Source of the DNA: Helicoverpa zea
Lineage: Eukaryota > Arthropoda > Insecta > Lepidoptera > Noctuidae
Assembly (NCBI RefSeq): GCF_022581195.2
Contig: NC_061462.1
Coordinates: forward strand, 5,518,001-5,582,000
DNA: 64,000 nt
Direction of reading: 5' to 3'
The notes below the pieces were generated by a model. That model was given only the letters and a program-made list of their open reading frames with translations, was not told the DNA's origin and made no database searches. The position numbers and the translations under genes were made by a program. Below are positions 48,114-59,534 of this stretch, in pieces (the first letter of the stretch is position 1; the number at the start of each line of letters is the position of its first letter).

Positions 48114-49753
48114 GAAGTTTAGAAAACGTTGATGATGGTTAAACGTGTTAATAAAATTGAATAAACACAATGTGACAAATTCTTGCTGAAAAAAAATTGG
48201 AAGCAATCGGACTTCTTTTGGATCCACAGCTGCTAAATAGGACATAATATTCAATTTAAATTCCTCTTGAAATAAACAACTGATTGGCATCACATTAAAC
48301 CAAAGAAGAATTATTAAGCATAAAGAATGAACTTTTAAATTCATTTCAGGTCTTTCGGAAGTATCAAAAGTTCTTAAGTAATCGCGATCCATGTCGAAAC
48401 TTGGTAATAAAGTAACAATGCTTACGGGGGGGAGACTTTTTTGTGCGATATACTTTTAGCAACTTGTCCTCGCTAATTTTGTACATAATTTTCATGTTGT
48501 GTATATTTAAAAGTTAATTTTAAAACACAGAATAAACAGCTTTCGTCTGAATACGAATACTAGCTGCAAGATTTTTTTTTCGTTATAGGATTGGATAAAC
48601 AATAGACAGGTGTGCAAACAATAGGACTGAATTTTGTTTTTCAGTGAATAACTCACTGTCGTATCGAGAAAAGCTGTAGCCGTACAAAAATACCAATAAA
48701 ACCTTCATTTCTGCGGCATTGATTCAGTATGGATTTTCTGACTGACACAATAGACGAAGCCGAACGGTGCGGTGTGTAATAATGGGGCGTGTCCATGCAG
48801 AATTGTGGCTTATTCAATAAAAGGCCAGTCGGATTTATGTTCCATTCCACCGGACGCCATTATGTACGCACTTTATTCGTTTGTCAATTTGTTTTGGGCA
48901 ACCCTGAGATATTTGCCTTAAGTACTGTAAGATCATTCCCTATATACTCGAAGCCATCTCTTCGTGCACGCAGTCTGTGTATTTAAGCAACAGTTTCCAA
49001 TTTCGCTTCAGCAGCTGAAGTTTGTTTTTCATCTATCGCGGTATAGACTTGTTGGAGGAGCTTCATATCTAGGGCTTTCACAAATAAATATTTTGTTGCA
49101 AAACAAGAAATTGAATGTTCATGACAGGATCGATACCTACTATGTTGAAACCATTGTATTCATGTTAAGCTACTCGTTAATAACTGGAGCTCTTGTTCTG
49201 CGTTGATTTTATAGGTCATTTGCGCTAAGAAAATATTATGTTTGAATATCCTGAATCCTCAGGTCGGATATTGCAAATAAGAAGACGGTGAGCGAGTAAT
49301 AATGCGATATTATAGCTGCCATTCATACTGATAACTGGAAGGGAACTGGCGGAGGTCTACCGAGGAAGCGCTCAACATGAAAATTCAATTTTCCATTTCT
49401 ATTTTAAAAAATCTTTGATAATATAAATTAACGATATTAAAAATCCGTATTGTGTTTAAAATGTACTGAAACTTATCCTGTTTATTATCGCGGAGTTTCT
49501 TGTTGTTGTTAATGTAAGAGGTACGTTGAAGATGCGCGAACAAATCTTAAGTGCTTCGTCACCAAACGTACTTGAATGACACGTCACTACTTAGCTTGAT
49601 CAAAGCGCTTCCTGTATAACTGTCTGCGTTAAATTACAGTTTGTAACTGTTACTGCGAATTGATGAATTGAAATTGCGCTGTGCAGATCTCACCTAAGAA
49701 GCATACCTACATGTTTGTTTATTTTTGCTGAAAAGATACCAAACTAGACTTAA
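48114..49753. other. AT-rich desert, no gene recognised
   Basis: A 107-codon minus frame (48,069-48,392) overlaps the LINE junction and has no recognisable motif. Other frames are 65-80 codons. No RNA gene or repeat is called. Confidence 0.45.
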
Positions 49754-49955
49754 AAACCGACCAAGTGCGAGTCGGACTCGCGCACGAAGGGTTCCGTACC
49801 ATCCAAACTAATATTCTATATATATTTATGGATATCGAGCAAAAATTAGCAAAAAAATCACGTTTGTTGTATGGGAGCCCCCCAAAATACTTATTACGGA
49901 CAGAGGAGCGAAAACAATAGGGTCCCGTTTTACCCTTTGGGTACGGAATCCTAAA
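49754..49955 (+). repeat. CCAAGTGCGAGTCGGACTCG repeat, internally deleted
   Basis: Begins AAACCGACCAAGTGCGAGTC, GGACTCGCGCACGAAGGGTT, CCGTACCAT, continues AAAAATCACGTTTGTTGTAT and GGGAGCCCC, then jumps to ACGGACAGAGGAGCG and ends TAGGGTCCCGTTTTACCCTT, TGGGTACGGAATCCT. I know this as one of the commonest lepidopteran repeats. Its usual middle (the part containing TTTCAACTGTCTAGC-like sequence) is missing here, so the copy carries an internal deletion of unknown length. Non-coding; the 89-codon minus frame at 49,826-50,095 is not a gene. Confidence 0.7.
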
Positions 49956-52900
49956 AATGATTGATAAATATTCGTTAGATGTCCTAAAATTATTAAATAA
50001 AAAATACGACCAACAAATAAACTAGGCCAAACCTTTTCTAGAAATAAACATTTCCAACCAAATACCAGATACCTCCACAATATTATTTTTGTCAAAAATA
50101 CAAGACCATTAATATAAGTGACTGTATGTCTAAAAGCGTGTGCTAAAACAAAAAATATTTATCATTTATGGTAGGCTGCTGTTGACACGTGGAAAATTGT
50201 CGTCATGAATAATGGTTAGCCGACAAGTTGTCACCGGACTGTCGGGATAAGCTTCACTGACCCGACACTACGTTTAAATATGTGCTTTCTGCCTCTTAAT
50301 GTGTGTGCCACATAAACTTGGTATAACAGCGAGTTACGGACGAGGAGGCTACCGAGTGATACTTGGTTATGAGTGTGTTTGTGTACACTACGTTTCTATT
50401 AATAATTTTCGTTGTACTGTACCTACAGTAAGTGTCATTATTGTGTTTGATATGTGAAAGTAAAAGTAAGTTTTTAAAAATAAGGTTAGATATTGTAAAA
50501 GTCAAGGAGTTTATAACTAAGCCATTCGATCGACGATGAACAACGACGATGAACGATTAAAATTAGGTATACAAGATTTTACTGACAGATTTTCTTAAAC
50601 CTACGTAAGAGTAAAGTTTAGAAACAAATTGAATATGATATAAAAGATTGCAAGCTAAACTCAGTATCTGTCTTTGAGTCAATTACGGCACGGAAAACGA
50701 TAACCTACTGCGGCACGAAAACCCCACAGGACATATAGCATTCATGCGTTGTTATTATTAATTCTTTCGATCTTCGCCGCAGATCTTAGAAGAAAACTCG
50801 GAAACTGAAAAGCTAGTACGGAAATCTTAAAAGTGTGAGTGAATTTCTCGTATAAAACTAATCATAAAAGGATTACGGACAAATCTCTTCAGGTAGACGA
50901 AATTGCTTTGAAACATCTCTGGTAACATTCTTTCTTTATCATCGTTCGTATTTTTAGCAGGGATTTTATATTCAAGCCTCATTTAACCTTATTTAAAAGT
51001 ACTCTGATGTTAAAATTGGTCCCCAAATTACAACTTGATATCGTCCACAGGCGATCCGTTCCGTGTTGTTCGAGCGATTTATTTAACAATTTATGGCGGC
51101 TAGAGAATCTGAGTCGAACTAGATTTATTAAGGTAAGCCTCGCAAGAATTTATTACGCCGTTATGCTCTTAAACATCGAATGAAAGAAACCTTGTTTGAA
51201 CAACAAATTTAATAGACTCGTTAAAACGGCTCGTTGCTTTTTCAGAAACGTTTATAATATACGAAGTCTTATCGAAACTTTATCAAACTTTTTTCTTGGA
51301 AAAGTATTCTGTGATATTTATTGATGCATATGATTAATGGTGGGTATTTGTTTTGTGTTTTCTTTTTGTCTTCTATTTTAGACGTCGCTCTAAAAAAACT
51401 TTACTTTTTGTTTTCTAAAACTAATGTACAGCTACGACCACGAACGGTTTCAGCTCTGATCATAAAAGTTTCAACTAATATAAAACACTGACTGCAGTAT
51501 TACGAGCTTTATTATCATTACAAAAAAGTAAAAAAAGCAAAGGAAAAGATATCAGGGCAAAGTTATCGTCACCTGTCCCCCATTAATAATACATTACACT
51601 CCAACAATATAAAACGATGAAGTTGGAAGTCATAAGTTTCAAGAAAAAAAATGGATCGTACACGAACCCTTGGAGTTTTTAATCATAGTTTATGGAACAA
51701 AGTTTTAATTACAGTTCTGTTCCCGCGTGGCGATCGCTTTCAAGGTTTAAATCCTTTAATTGGAGACCTTCGTTAGCAATAATAATTCTCTTCAGTATTT
51801 TTCTTTACAATAAATTATTGTAAGATCCTTTTCGTATTCTGTTTTGTAATCCTTTGTAAGATTTTCGTCCGTAACAATTTTGTAATGATTAAAGAGGGCA
51901 ATTATTTTTTGTTCCTCCCTGTTAGTCACGAATGTTTCAGGTTTATTTATTATCTATTATTTATTGTTGGTTATTATTTTTTTCTCGTTATTTTTGTGGG
52001 ATTTAATCACTGAGTGTTTTTATTCCACTGATTCACTTTAGAATCAGTAGCACTCATTACGCTACGTTCACTTAGAAACTGTATTCACACGAATCGTCAT
52101 TTATCTCGTAGTCTGACACTAAAAGCTATTCAGAGTTTTCTTTGTTTCGGTAACTATATTACTAATGTAAATGTGTTACTTAGTAATACCCTTTCCAATA
52201 TGACTATAGCCCAAATATAACGAAATAAAACCAGAATGATGAACGATAATCGCATTTTGTAGATCCGGGATAGATAATTTACATTGATCCCGGAACGTAG
52301 GTAGTGAGCCATCAATACAGCTAGGGCTGCAATTAGTTCCCCCGGGATTCTCCCACACGGGATATTTATTTCTTGGCCCATGTTTACTGATTGCCATTCA
52401 GATCAAATGAAACTACATTCCTGCATCGATTTGCGGTTTAAAGAATTAATCGAGTTGAATTTTTTTGAAGCGTGTATTTCAACAAGAAAATTGAGTTGCA
52501 GTGTTCGAATACATTTCTAAACTGTTTTCAGAAATTTTATTTCAATTTAAAAATGGATTCTTTAATTAATGGTTGGATATTGTAGCTGAATGTTTAAGGA
52601 AGATACTTTGTGTGAACCGATTCAAGCTATGCGATATTATTTAATAATGAGAGGATAATACGTAATTCAATAAATATTTGTCCACAATGCAACGTATCGA
52701 CTTTAAGGACTTGCTCCATTTTAGTTACTGACAATTTACGGTAAGTAGGTATAACTAATTTGGTCAAAGTTGTTACATTACGTTATATATTGTTTGTAAC
52801 ATTTTTTACCTATTCGTCAATGGTTTGTCACCTTGGAGCCACGCTGATATTTTAGTGAGTGATAGTTTAGTGAAGAGACAATACTGAAACATATTGTCAT

Positions 52901-54157
52901 GCTTTGACAATAATAATATCATGACTTACTTCATGTTTGAAAGTATTTTCTAAGTGTTTTCTTTTATTTTAAAATTGTAATTTCCTTATACTTACACCGC
53001 AGTAGGTATGTATGTATACGTTCACGAATATACGCCAGTAGGAAGCAACTCGAGGCGAGCAATACGAGATGCGGTATTCCTGAAACGGCTTCAAGTTGCA
53101 TATAGACAGTAATTGCAAAACTTTCCGCGTCCCCTTTAGGTATAGGTAGTCTACATAAAGTAGGAAACCTACGTCAATGTGACATGTTCTAATGTGAATT
53201 AGAACCGTACCAGCAGTACCAATATTAATTTTAAATAATTAAAGTACTGACGAAGTATTTCGTCTATTGTTAAACTCCATTCAACAACAACAGTCAACAT
53301 CAAAAACAAAATATCAAAACAATATTCAATCTTCACCTTTCAACTTTGACTGCATCGATTGGCACCCCAAAAAGTTAGCAGAACACAATTGGCAAATCAA
53401 ATCACCCATCTCGCAAGTTTCCACCTGGCCCATATTACAATAACTCAAAGAGTTCGCGTCCTTATTCTGGAGGTCCTCGATTGTAATTCCCTTCGATCGC
53501 AGGCGTCGACGGCCGCTGGTTAAACTTCTGACACTCTTCTCGCTACGTCAGCGCCCGCGTAATTGAATCTTGCGGGTCCGACGAACGGCCCAACGCGCCG
53601 ATTGCTTATGAAAACTGCTCGCTCCGACTTTATCGTGGAAATGAATAGGATTATTGGTGGGCGCATGTTTTTGGTGACGACCCGACTTTGATGGGGAGTT
53701 TCGTGTGTGTCAACATGTGTGTCTTATGAGTATGAGGTGAGAAAGTTGAGAGTTATGGATGCATGTGTAACTTCTGGCTTTGAGGAAAACCTTTGCTCTG
53801 AGATATCAACGTAAATATTTTAAAAAATATTGGTAATTAAAATATTGACAAACGTCTAAAGACAGAAAAAATCAATCAATACTGACTAATTTGTCTTTAA
53901 CCTTATCGGGTTATTAAAAACTCATTCCAATTTTATATGTCTCCACAAACAACGCAATAGATATCAAAGTAAATAACTACTACAACATTGCCGTAATTGA
54001 AACGAAAGTCTACGAATTGACACACATACGTGACCATTAAAATGAAATATAAATATCATAAGACAGAAGTATTGATTGATACGAAGTTAATTTACGGATC
54101 GATCGATCCTTGATTACTTTTACAAAAAAAATACTTAAAATCACCATCAATCATTTT
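49956..54157. other. AT-rich desert with a CpG-rich island at 53.5-53.64 kb
   Basis: No gene recognised. The stretch 53,495-53,640 (GTCGACGGCCGCTGG, GTCAGCGCCCGCGTAATTG, GGCCCAACGCGCCGATTG) is CpG-rich and single-copy in the window and could be regulatory. Overlapping minus frames of 73-75 codons at 52,154-52,397 are unrecognised. Confidence 0.45.
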
Positions 54158-55126
54158 TACCCGACTGCCAAAGAAGGAGGGTAATGTTTTTCGAGTGTAT
54201 GTAAGTATGTATGTATGTCTGTTCCTTTGTGACCTCCTGTAGCCTAAACGGCTTGATGGATTTTGATGTATGAGGTATCGTTAGATTTGTCTTGATTACG
54301 GGAGTGTCATAGGATACATTTTATCCTAAAAGTCCCACGGGATATTTTTTATAAATTTCCCTTTAAAAAAATATGTATGCGGTATCATTAGATTCATTTC
54401 AATCACGGGAGTAATAATTAATATAGGATACGTTTTTTCTCAAAATTCCCACGGGAACATGTTAATTCTGCGTCAACGCAAAGCAACTCATGCGTTAGCA
54501 AGCAAAAAGATAGGGCGTGGCCTGGCATGCGGCGCGCGGCGCGGTGCGGAGGGGGATATGCTCGAGTATACAGCCCGAATGCGGGCACACGCATAAGGGC
54601 ACACGTCGTTGACGGTCTTCAGCAGTAATGACTCACCTAATTCTTTTTCTTCTTCACTACCAACAGTCCAGATTGGCGGTAAATTTATGTTGCGGAGTAA
54701 CATCACTCGTAATCTAAAGCCAAATGTCGTCGAAATAATTTAAAATGGTACTTACATATACATAGTCTTCTACATCTACAACATTTTCGTTAAATAAAAA
54801 CAGCTAAAAAGTTATAAATAAAAGAATTATTATTAAAAAAACAAAATACCCGACTGCACACTAAAAAAAGAGTAAAACAAGCCCCACAATAATATTTAAT
54901 TTATAAATATTGATGGAAAACATCGCAGGCGGGGACCACCTTGACCGCCACCAACGAAAATTCTGCTAAATGGTGCACAACCGAAATGAGTATAAATAAG
55001 CCTCTGTTGGTCCCCGCCTGCGATGCTTTCCATCAATATTTATAAATTAAATATTATTGTGGGGCTTGTTTTACTCTTTTTTTAGTGTGCAGTCGGGTAT
55101 TTTGTTTTTTTAATAATAATTCTTTT
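54158..55126 (+). repeat. CCCGACTGCCAAAGAAGGAGG dispersed repeat ending in a foldback
   Basis: The head ACCCGACTGCCAAAGAAGGA at 54,160 is the counterpart of ACCGACTTCCCAAAAAGGAGG at 33,655, followed by a (GTAT)n tract (about 54,198-54,222), TGTAGCCTAAACGGCTTGAT and GGATTTTGATGTATGAGGTA. A roughly 100-bp internal duplication is visible: ATGAGGTATCGTTAGATT...GGGAGTGTCATAGGATAC...CCCACGGGA at 54,270-54,343 and ATGCGGTATCATTAGATT...GGGAGTAA...ATAGGATAC...CCCACGGGA at 54,375-54,455. The right end is the long foldback 54,820-55,126. The GC-rich 72-codon minus frame at 54,488-54,706 is not called. Confidence 0.65.
54820..55126. repeat. 119-bp foldback, one mismatch, 69-base loop
   Basis: Left arm 54,820-54,938 (AAAAGAATTATTATTAAAAA ... 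GCAGGCGGGGACCA) and right arm 55,008-55,126 are exact inverted copies apart from one base (GAAAAC versus GAAAGC). Both arms contain AATACCCGACTGCACACTAA, echoing the element head at 54,160. Confidence 0.93.
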
Positions 55127-55644
55127 TTTGTGTAATCAGTTCTTGAAACAACTCAAGATAACGTCATTAGGAGCTACGGTGTACACTAACAAGAAAGTCT
55201 AGGTATCTAAACAGTAAATGGACAAGTTAAACTAAGGAAAATACGAGTTAGACGGGCTTGTAGTCACGTACACCTCTAACGATAGTAGGTTTAAAGTGAG
55301 CAGTAAACCACAAGTCTAGAAGAATGATTACTTGGCCTAGAATGCGCTTTAGTATTTACATTCAAGACATTGCTTGTTATTCCGTTTTACGTTAAGCGTA
55401 TACAGAGAATTAAGTATGTAGTAAAAAGTGTAAAATATTACGCCTGGAAAATCAGAAGAAACAGTATACATATAAATGATTTTGTAGCGTTTTCCCATGT
55501 CATTGAATTTTGTTTTTTATTTAGGTAAATTAATGCCCTACTCGCATTACTCCATTTACTCACACTCTTTACATTTTGTTCTGATACAAATCTATCGTTG
55601 CGTCACCTATAATCCGTTTTATCTAAATATCAAGGCATAATAAT
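55127..55644. other. No gene seen
   Basis: Single-copy AT-rich sequence between the foldback repeat and the LTR element. Confidence 0.5.
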
Positions 55645-55649
55645 AATAT

Positions 55650-55902
55650 TGTTAGATATGAATCCTCCTTGCTACCAACCTGGACTGACCAGGCTGGTAT
55701 AGAAGAAGAAGTTATGACGAATGGAAGGATGACAGACGTTGAAGATGTCACATCGTGATCTTATAATTAATTATTGATATTGTATTTGCTATTCAAAGTT
55801 GGCTTCTGCTAAATCCTTTGTAAGAAATAAACCTTACCAGGTTAAATGTTTATAGACGTGTGTTATTCATTTTCAAGTACCACTTCTGATCTGACCTCTA
55901 AG
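55650..55902 (+). repeat. 5' LTR, 253 bp
   Basis: Begins TGTTAGATATGAATCCTCCT and ends TCTGACCTCTAAG, with AATAAA at 55,826-55,831. No difference from the 3' LTR was found by direct reading. Confidence 0.9.
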
Positions 55903-55913
55903 ATCAGAAGTGG
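55880..55913 (+). promoter_or_regulatory. Stem across LTR end and leader, candidate primer-binding region
   Basis: CCACTTCTGATC (55,880-55,891, end of the LTR) pairs perfectly with GATCAGAAGTGG (55,902-55,913), leaving a 10-base loop that contains the LTR boundary. A TGG, the triplet that begins tRNA-type primer-binding sites, starts at 55,911. A stem between U5 and the leader is known from retroviruses and retrotransposons, where it positions the primer. Here it is inferred from sequence only and no matching tRNA was identified. Confidence 0.4.
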
Positions 55914-56787
55914 GATCGCCACGCGTTCTTTACCCTTTGCCATCTGAATCCAATAATTATTTATTTTGTTCATGAAATTACACGTCAACTGTAAGTAAGT
56001 CTTATTTCTTACATTCGAGGGCATTCTCGTGAAAAACGACAAAACAGTTATGATCTCACGAATCGCGCTGCGACAATATGAATGCTGCTCATGCGCTGGG
56101 TGTAATATCCTACAGCATACTACTACTCAGAAGCCCAGGCTATGCGGATGAATTGGTCATGCAACACAAGTCTTGGATAAAAATTGCGAGAAGAAAAGTG
56201 ACAGCCACTGTAGCTTGTTTGTAAAACAAAAAGCGATCGGATCCTGGAAACACTGAAGACTGTCCACCAGCTGGAACTCTATCAGAGCGATATTACGAAG
56301 ATTCCTTACAATAGCAGATTAGTGCTTTAGTGTTAAGGATGTCTTTTCAAATATTCGATTTCTTACACAGAATATCGAATATCGAAGGAAGTGACCATGA
56401 ACAGCCATGTTGAAGTCACAAGTTACATTTATGACCATCATCTGTCCGATGTTTAGATTATTATGAATGGTGCGGATAGTGCATCTACCTCTAAAACTCA
56501 GGAATATATCATGTTGTAGTATGAGGTATAAATAAGCCTAGCGTTGAGAAAGAAGTGCTGTACATCATGACACTACTTTTCTTCACGTTGGCAGACAACT
56601 ATATAAAAGTGAAGCCTTAGATTACCAATTGTTAAAACTATTTGAATGTTCAGTGTGATATATGATTTGTTACACTAAAAATAATTTTGAAGAGTAATTG
56701 CATAATGACGATTTTGTGTTCAGTTAGCTGAGAGAATAGTATCGTTGTGGAGTTCTTCATTCTTTGATAAATCATAAAGAAATAGTG
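55903..56787 (+). other. Left interior of the LTR element, no intact frame
   Basis: A coding-like stretch from about 56,014 (open for some 45 codons, cysteine-rich, with CCSCAGC) breaks at 56,149-56,151 and in other frames soon after. It may be a gag or pol remnant but nothing recognisable survives. Confidence 0.4.
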
Positions 56788-56932
56788 GAAATTGACACGT
56801 ATGCAGTGTTAATCATCTTTTATAAATGGCAAAGGTCACGATGGTGATTCAATTGACGTTGCCATCTTACGACACCATGATGACCACAAACAAGGAACTA
56901 GCCAGCAATATTGGGCCGCGCTGTGGGCCGCG

Positions 56933-57186
56933 AAAATTTATATTTATTAAAAATTTTTATAATTTAAAAATTTTTAATAAATATAAAATTTATTATATAT
57001 AAAATTTAATAAAAATTAATTTTTTTTATAATTTTTAATATTTAAATTAAAAATTTAATAATGTAAAAAAAATAATAAAATTTATATTATTTAAAATATT
57101 ATAATTAATTTTTTTATAATAATATTTAATATTTTTTATATATAAATTAATTTTATTAATTTAATTATATAATAATAATTTTAAAT
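56933..57186. repeat. 254-bp block made almost only of A and T
   Basis: A single G (57,063) is the only G or C in the block. It starts exactly at the inner end of the left inverted-repeat arm and contains an internal hairpin (AAATTTATATTTATTAAAAA answered by TTTTTAATAAATATAAAATT). Composition recalls an insect mitochondrial control region, but no diagnostic mitochondrial motif or gene was seen. Confidence 0.9.
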
Positions 57187-58661
57187 CTTTATAAAAGAGA
57201 CCACTAGCAGTAGGGCCGACGGTCCTAGCAAATATCCACCTCGTGTCCACGAGCACTGCCAGCCGATAGCTAGCACATAGTGTGACTCCTTGCTGTTATT
57301 ATACGCGCAAAGGCTTAGCGCCACCAAACATGTCATGCATGATGTTTGTTTGCAGAGATATTACAAGAAGCATGGAGTGATAATGCCTGGTGAGATCAAT
57401 CCAGTTCTTATATATCTTATCTGTTATAAATAATTAAGAAATTAAGTCATACGCAATTATGGTAAATCCTCTTATTGGTTTATTGGTCTGCAGTGCGCGA
57501 CGACTCGGGTTCGATTCTCGAAATGCGCCTGAGACACTCGATTAATTTTAGATTTTAATACAAAACCTATGTTTTGAAGTTTGCAAAAGTGTTTGCATGA
57601 CAGTGAAAACTGCAATATTGATGGCTAAATAGTAGAAGCAAAGAAATACATCTTCGATCTGCTTTTGAAATGTTTTGGCTTATCACATTTAACTAAATGT
57701 TCTTACTTGCATGCAAGCTAGACTAGACCGAGCTCAATGAACTTGCTTCATATACTACCCCATTTATGCCACTTTCTACTAAACACATAAATATCAGTTT
57801 GCTCCTACCATTGTATAACTACGTTGTTTTAGCCAATTGCTTACCAGTTTTGAGCAATAGCTTACCTATTAGTTATGACGTACACTGACTTATAGCTCAG
57901 GCATGGAAGGCAGCGTTAATGTAAGATTTGTTTAGTGGAAGGTATTAATTGAAATGAATAATACTAGTAATGGCAATGATTTTTAACAATCTGCAAGCCT
58001 GACTAACAATTAGGTACAGCTTAGTTTTCGCTTTTTTATTAAAATGATTATGTTCACTTATACTCCTTACTAATAATGCATGAGAGTTCGTCAGTTAGGT
58101 AAATGTTGAAACACTCAGATGCCTGAATCTAGCCCAAAGCCTACTTCCTTAACCTTCTAACTACAGATATCGGAGATAAACTGAAACCAGAAAACACAAG
58201 GAGATTTACTACGTGAGAAGCACATAATTTGACGACGTATGTGCTGAAGTTTCACACTTCTTGCGCTTGCTTTATTGCTGCATGCTGTGCGGAGTGCCGC
58301 CGGTCAGCACATCGCGCGACATTGCTCGAATGATGAGAGCGAGTGGACAGTATGCCTGGTATATCGTGCATTCAGGCGATCAGGTGATCTGTTTTATTTT
58401 TCATGTGGTTCTCAAGTTGAGTTCGCATTCGCCTCATTGATCTTGCAGACGCATAGCACGACTTCTGTGCAGTTGTGGGTTCGATCCCCGGGTCGGGCGA
58501 ATTTGTTTGTTTGTTGAAGATTAATTGGATATAATTTATTTAAGAACATCGATTTTTAAATTTATGGTCAGAAGTGACCGAACGAAAAGAAGTTCCTTGG
58601 TATTATTTCTGTTACAGTGCACTTACACGAGGACGTGTAAAGCGCAGGATGGCCGTGTCGG
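57187..58661. other. Cargo between the inverted-repeat arms, SINE-like pieces
   Basis: Two B-box-like strings suggest tRNA-derived SINE debris: GGGTTCGATTCTCG (about 57,507-57,520) and GTGGGTTCGATCCCCGGGTC (about 58,476-58,495), the second with the GGGCGAATTTGTTTGTTTG continuation common in lepidopteran SINEs. Neither folds into a convincing tRNA. TTTGCAG|AGATATTACAAGAAG...CCTG|GTGAGA (57,349-57,395) looks like a 34-base exon between splice sites, but no partner exon in phase was found. The segment 58,555-58,660 is a diverged direct copy of 59,265-59,350 (ATGGTCAGAAGTGACCGAAC versus ATGGTCAGCAGTGGCCGAGC). Confidence 0.4.
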
Positions 58662-58695
58662 CGCGGCCCACAGCGCGGCCCAATATTGCTGGCTA

Positions 58696-58922
58696 TAGTT
58701 CGGCCATTCAGAGAATGCGTTCCTGACACGTCGCGATTGAACTGACGACGTAACTACATTCATTGATTATTGATATAATAATGTTGTTTTAATGCTCCTC
58801 AATTGTTAAAACGGTAAACAACCAGCAAAAATATTTTTATCGTAACTGCAACGCCATTGCAAAGTTACGTCGTCAGTTCAATCGCGACGTGTCAGGAACG
58901 CATTCTCTGAATGGCCGAACTA
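58696..58922 (-). mobile_element. 227-bp MITE, copy 2, splitting the right arm
   Basis: Inverse of the copy at 33,013-33,239 and identical to it as far as read. It lies within GGCTA|...|TAGTTCC, whereas the uninterrupted left arm reads GGAACTAGCC (56,894-56,903), the reverse complement of GGCTAGTTCC. The left arm is therefore an empty site proving insertion at a single TA with TA duplication. Confidence 0.95.
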
Positions 58923-59379
58923 TAGTTCCTTGTTTGTGGTCATCATGGTGTCGTAAGATGGCAACGTCAATTGAATCACCATCGTGACCTTTGCCATTTA
59001 TAAAAGATGATTAACACTGCATACGTGTCAATTTCAACCGTTGATCACTTATGTTTGCTTAAAAGTATTGTACTGTCAAAAAAAAAGAAGTAGCATGAGC
59101 TAAACGTAACCATAACGTAATGTCTGTTGTATTATGTTGTATTATGAGCTTTGTTGGCACGTGATTAGTAATGATGATATTTCGGAGATTAACTTTATCA
59201 CTATTTTGATTTTGTGTGTCAAAGTTATAATTTAGTTATGGATTTATTTCTTTCAAAACTTAGATCCTTCAAATGAATGGTCAGCAGTGGCCGAGCGAAA
59301 TGTTGTTCACAGAATTGTACACGAAGACGTGTAATGACCAGGAGAGAGGCACACGAGGCTGCGTTGCAGTGAGCAATGT

Positions 59380-59534
59380 TTTTGTGCCAATGCAGCTGCT
59401 GATAGCAGAGTACCAGTGCTGCTGATAGCAACGTACCAGTGCTGCTGATAACAACATCCCAGTGCTGCTGGCTGTGTTGCGGCGTGCTAATGTTGCTGCC
59501 TGTATCGGAGCGTGCCAATGTCGCTGCCTGCGTT
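59380..59534 (+). repeat. Degenerate TGCTGCTGATAGCA minisatellite
   Basis: Units related to GTACCAGTGCTGCTGATAGC and then GTGCCAATGTTGCTGCCTG repeat irregularly about seven times. The same array continues at 60,116-60,160 (GTGTGCCAATGTTGCTGGCT), showing that the RTE fragment was inserted into it. Confidence 0.75.

Larger units (their letters stand above)
56788..59035. repeat. Perfect 145-bp inverted repeat enclosing 1.7 kb of cargo
   Basis: The left arm 56,788-56,932 (GAAATTGACACGTATGCAGT ... TGTGGGCCGCG) is repeated in inverse at 58,662-59,035, where it is interrupted by the 227-bp MITE plus its TA duplication. With those 229 bases removed both arms are 145 bp and no mismatch was seen. No direct duplication flanks the arms, so a classic TIR transposon is not demonstrated. 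A transcript across it could form long double-stranded RNA. Confidence 0.92.

Noticed and set aside
57349..57395. 34-base exon-like segment between TTTGCAG and GTGAGA
   Set aside because: The frame looks protein-like, but the only other exon-like piece (61,217 onward) does not continue it in phase, and introns are not expected to survive in a retroelement transcript of the same sense.
58441..58505. Possible tRNA gene at GTGGGTTCGATCCCCGGGTC
   Set aside because: Only the T-arm/B-box region is tRNA-like; no acceptor stem or anticodon arm can be formed, so it is listed as SINE debris.
56788..59035. Classic DNA transposon with 145-bp TIRs
   Set aside because: No direct target duplication flanks the arms (left AATAGTG, right AACCG) and no transposase frame lies inside.
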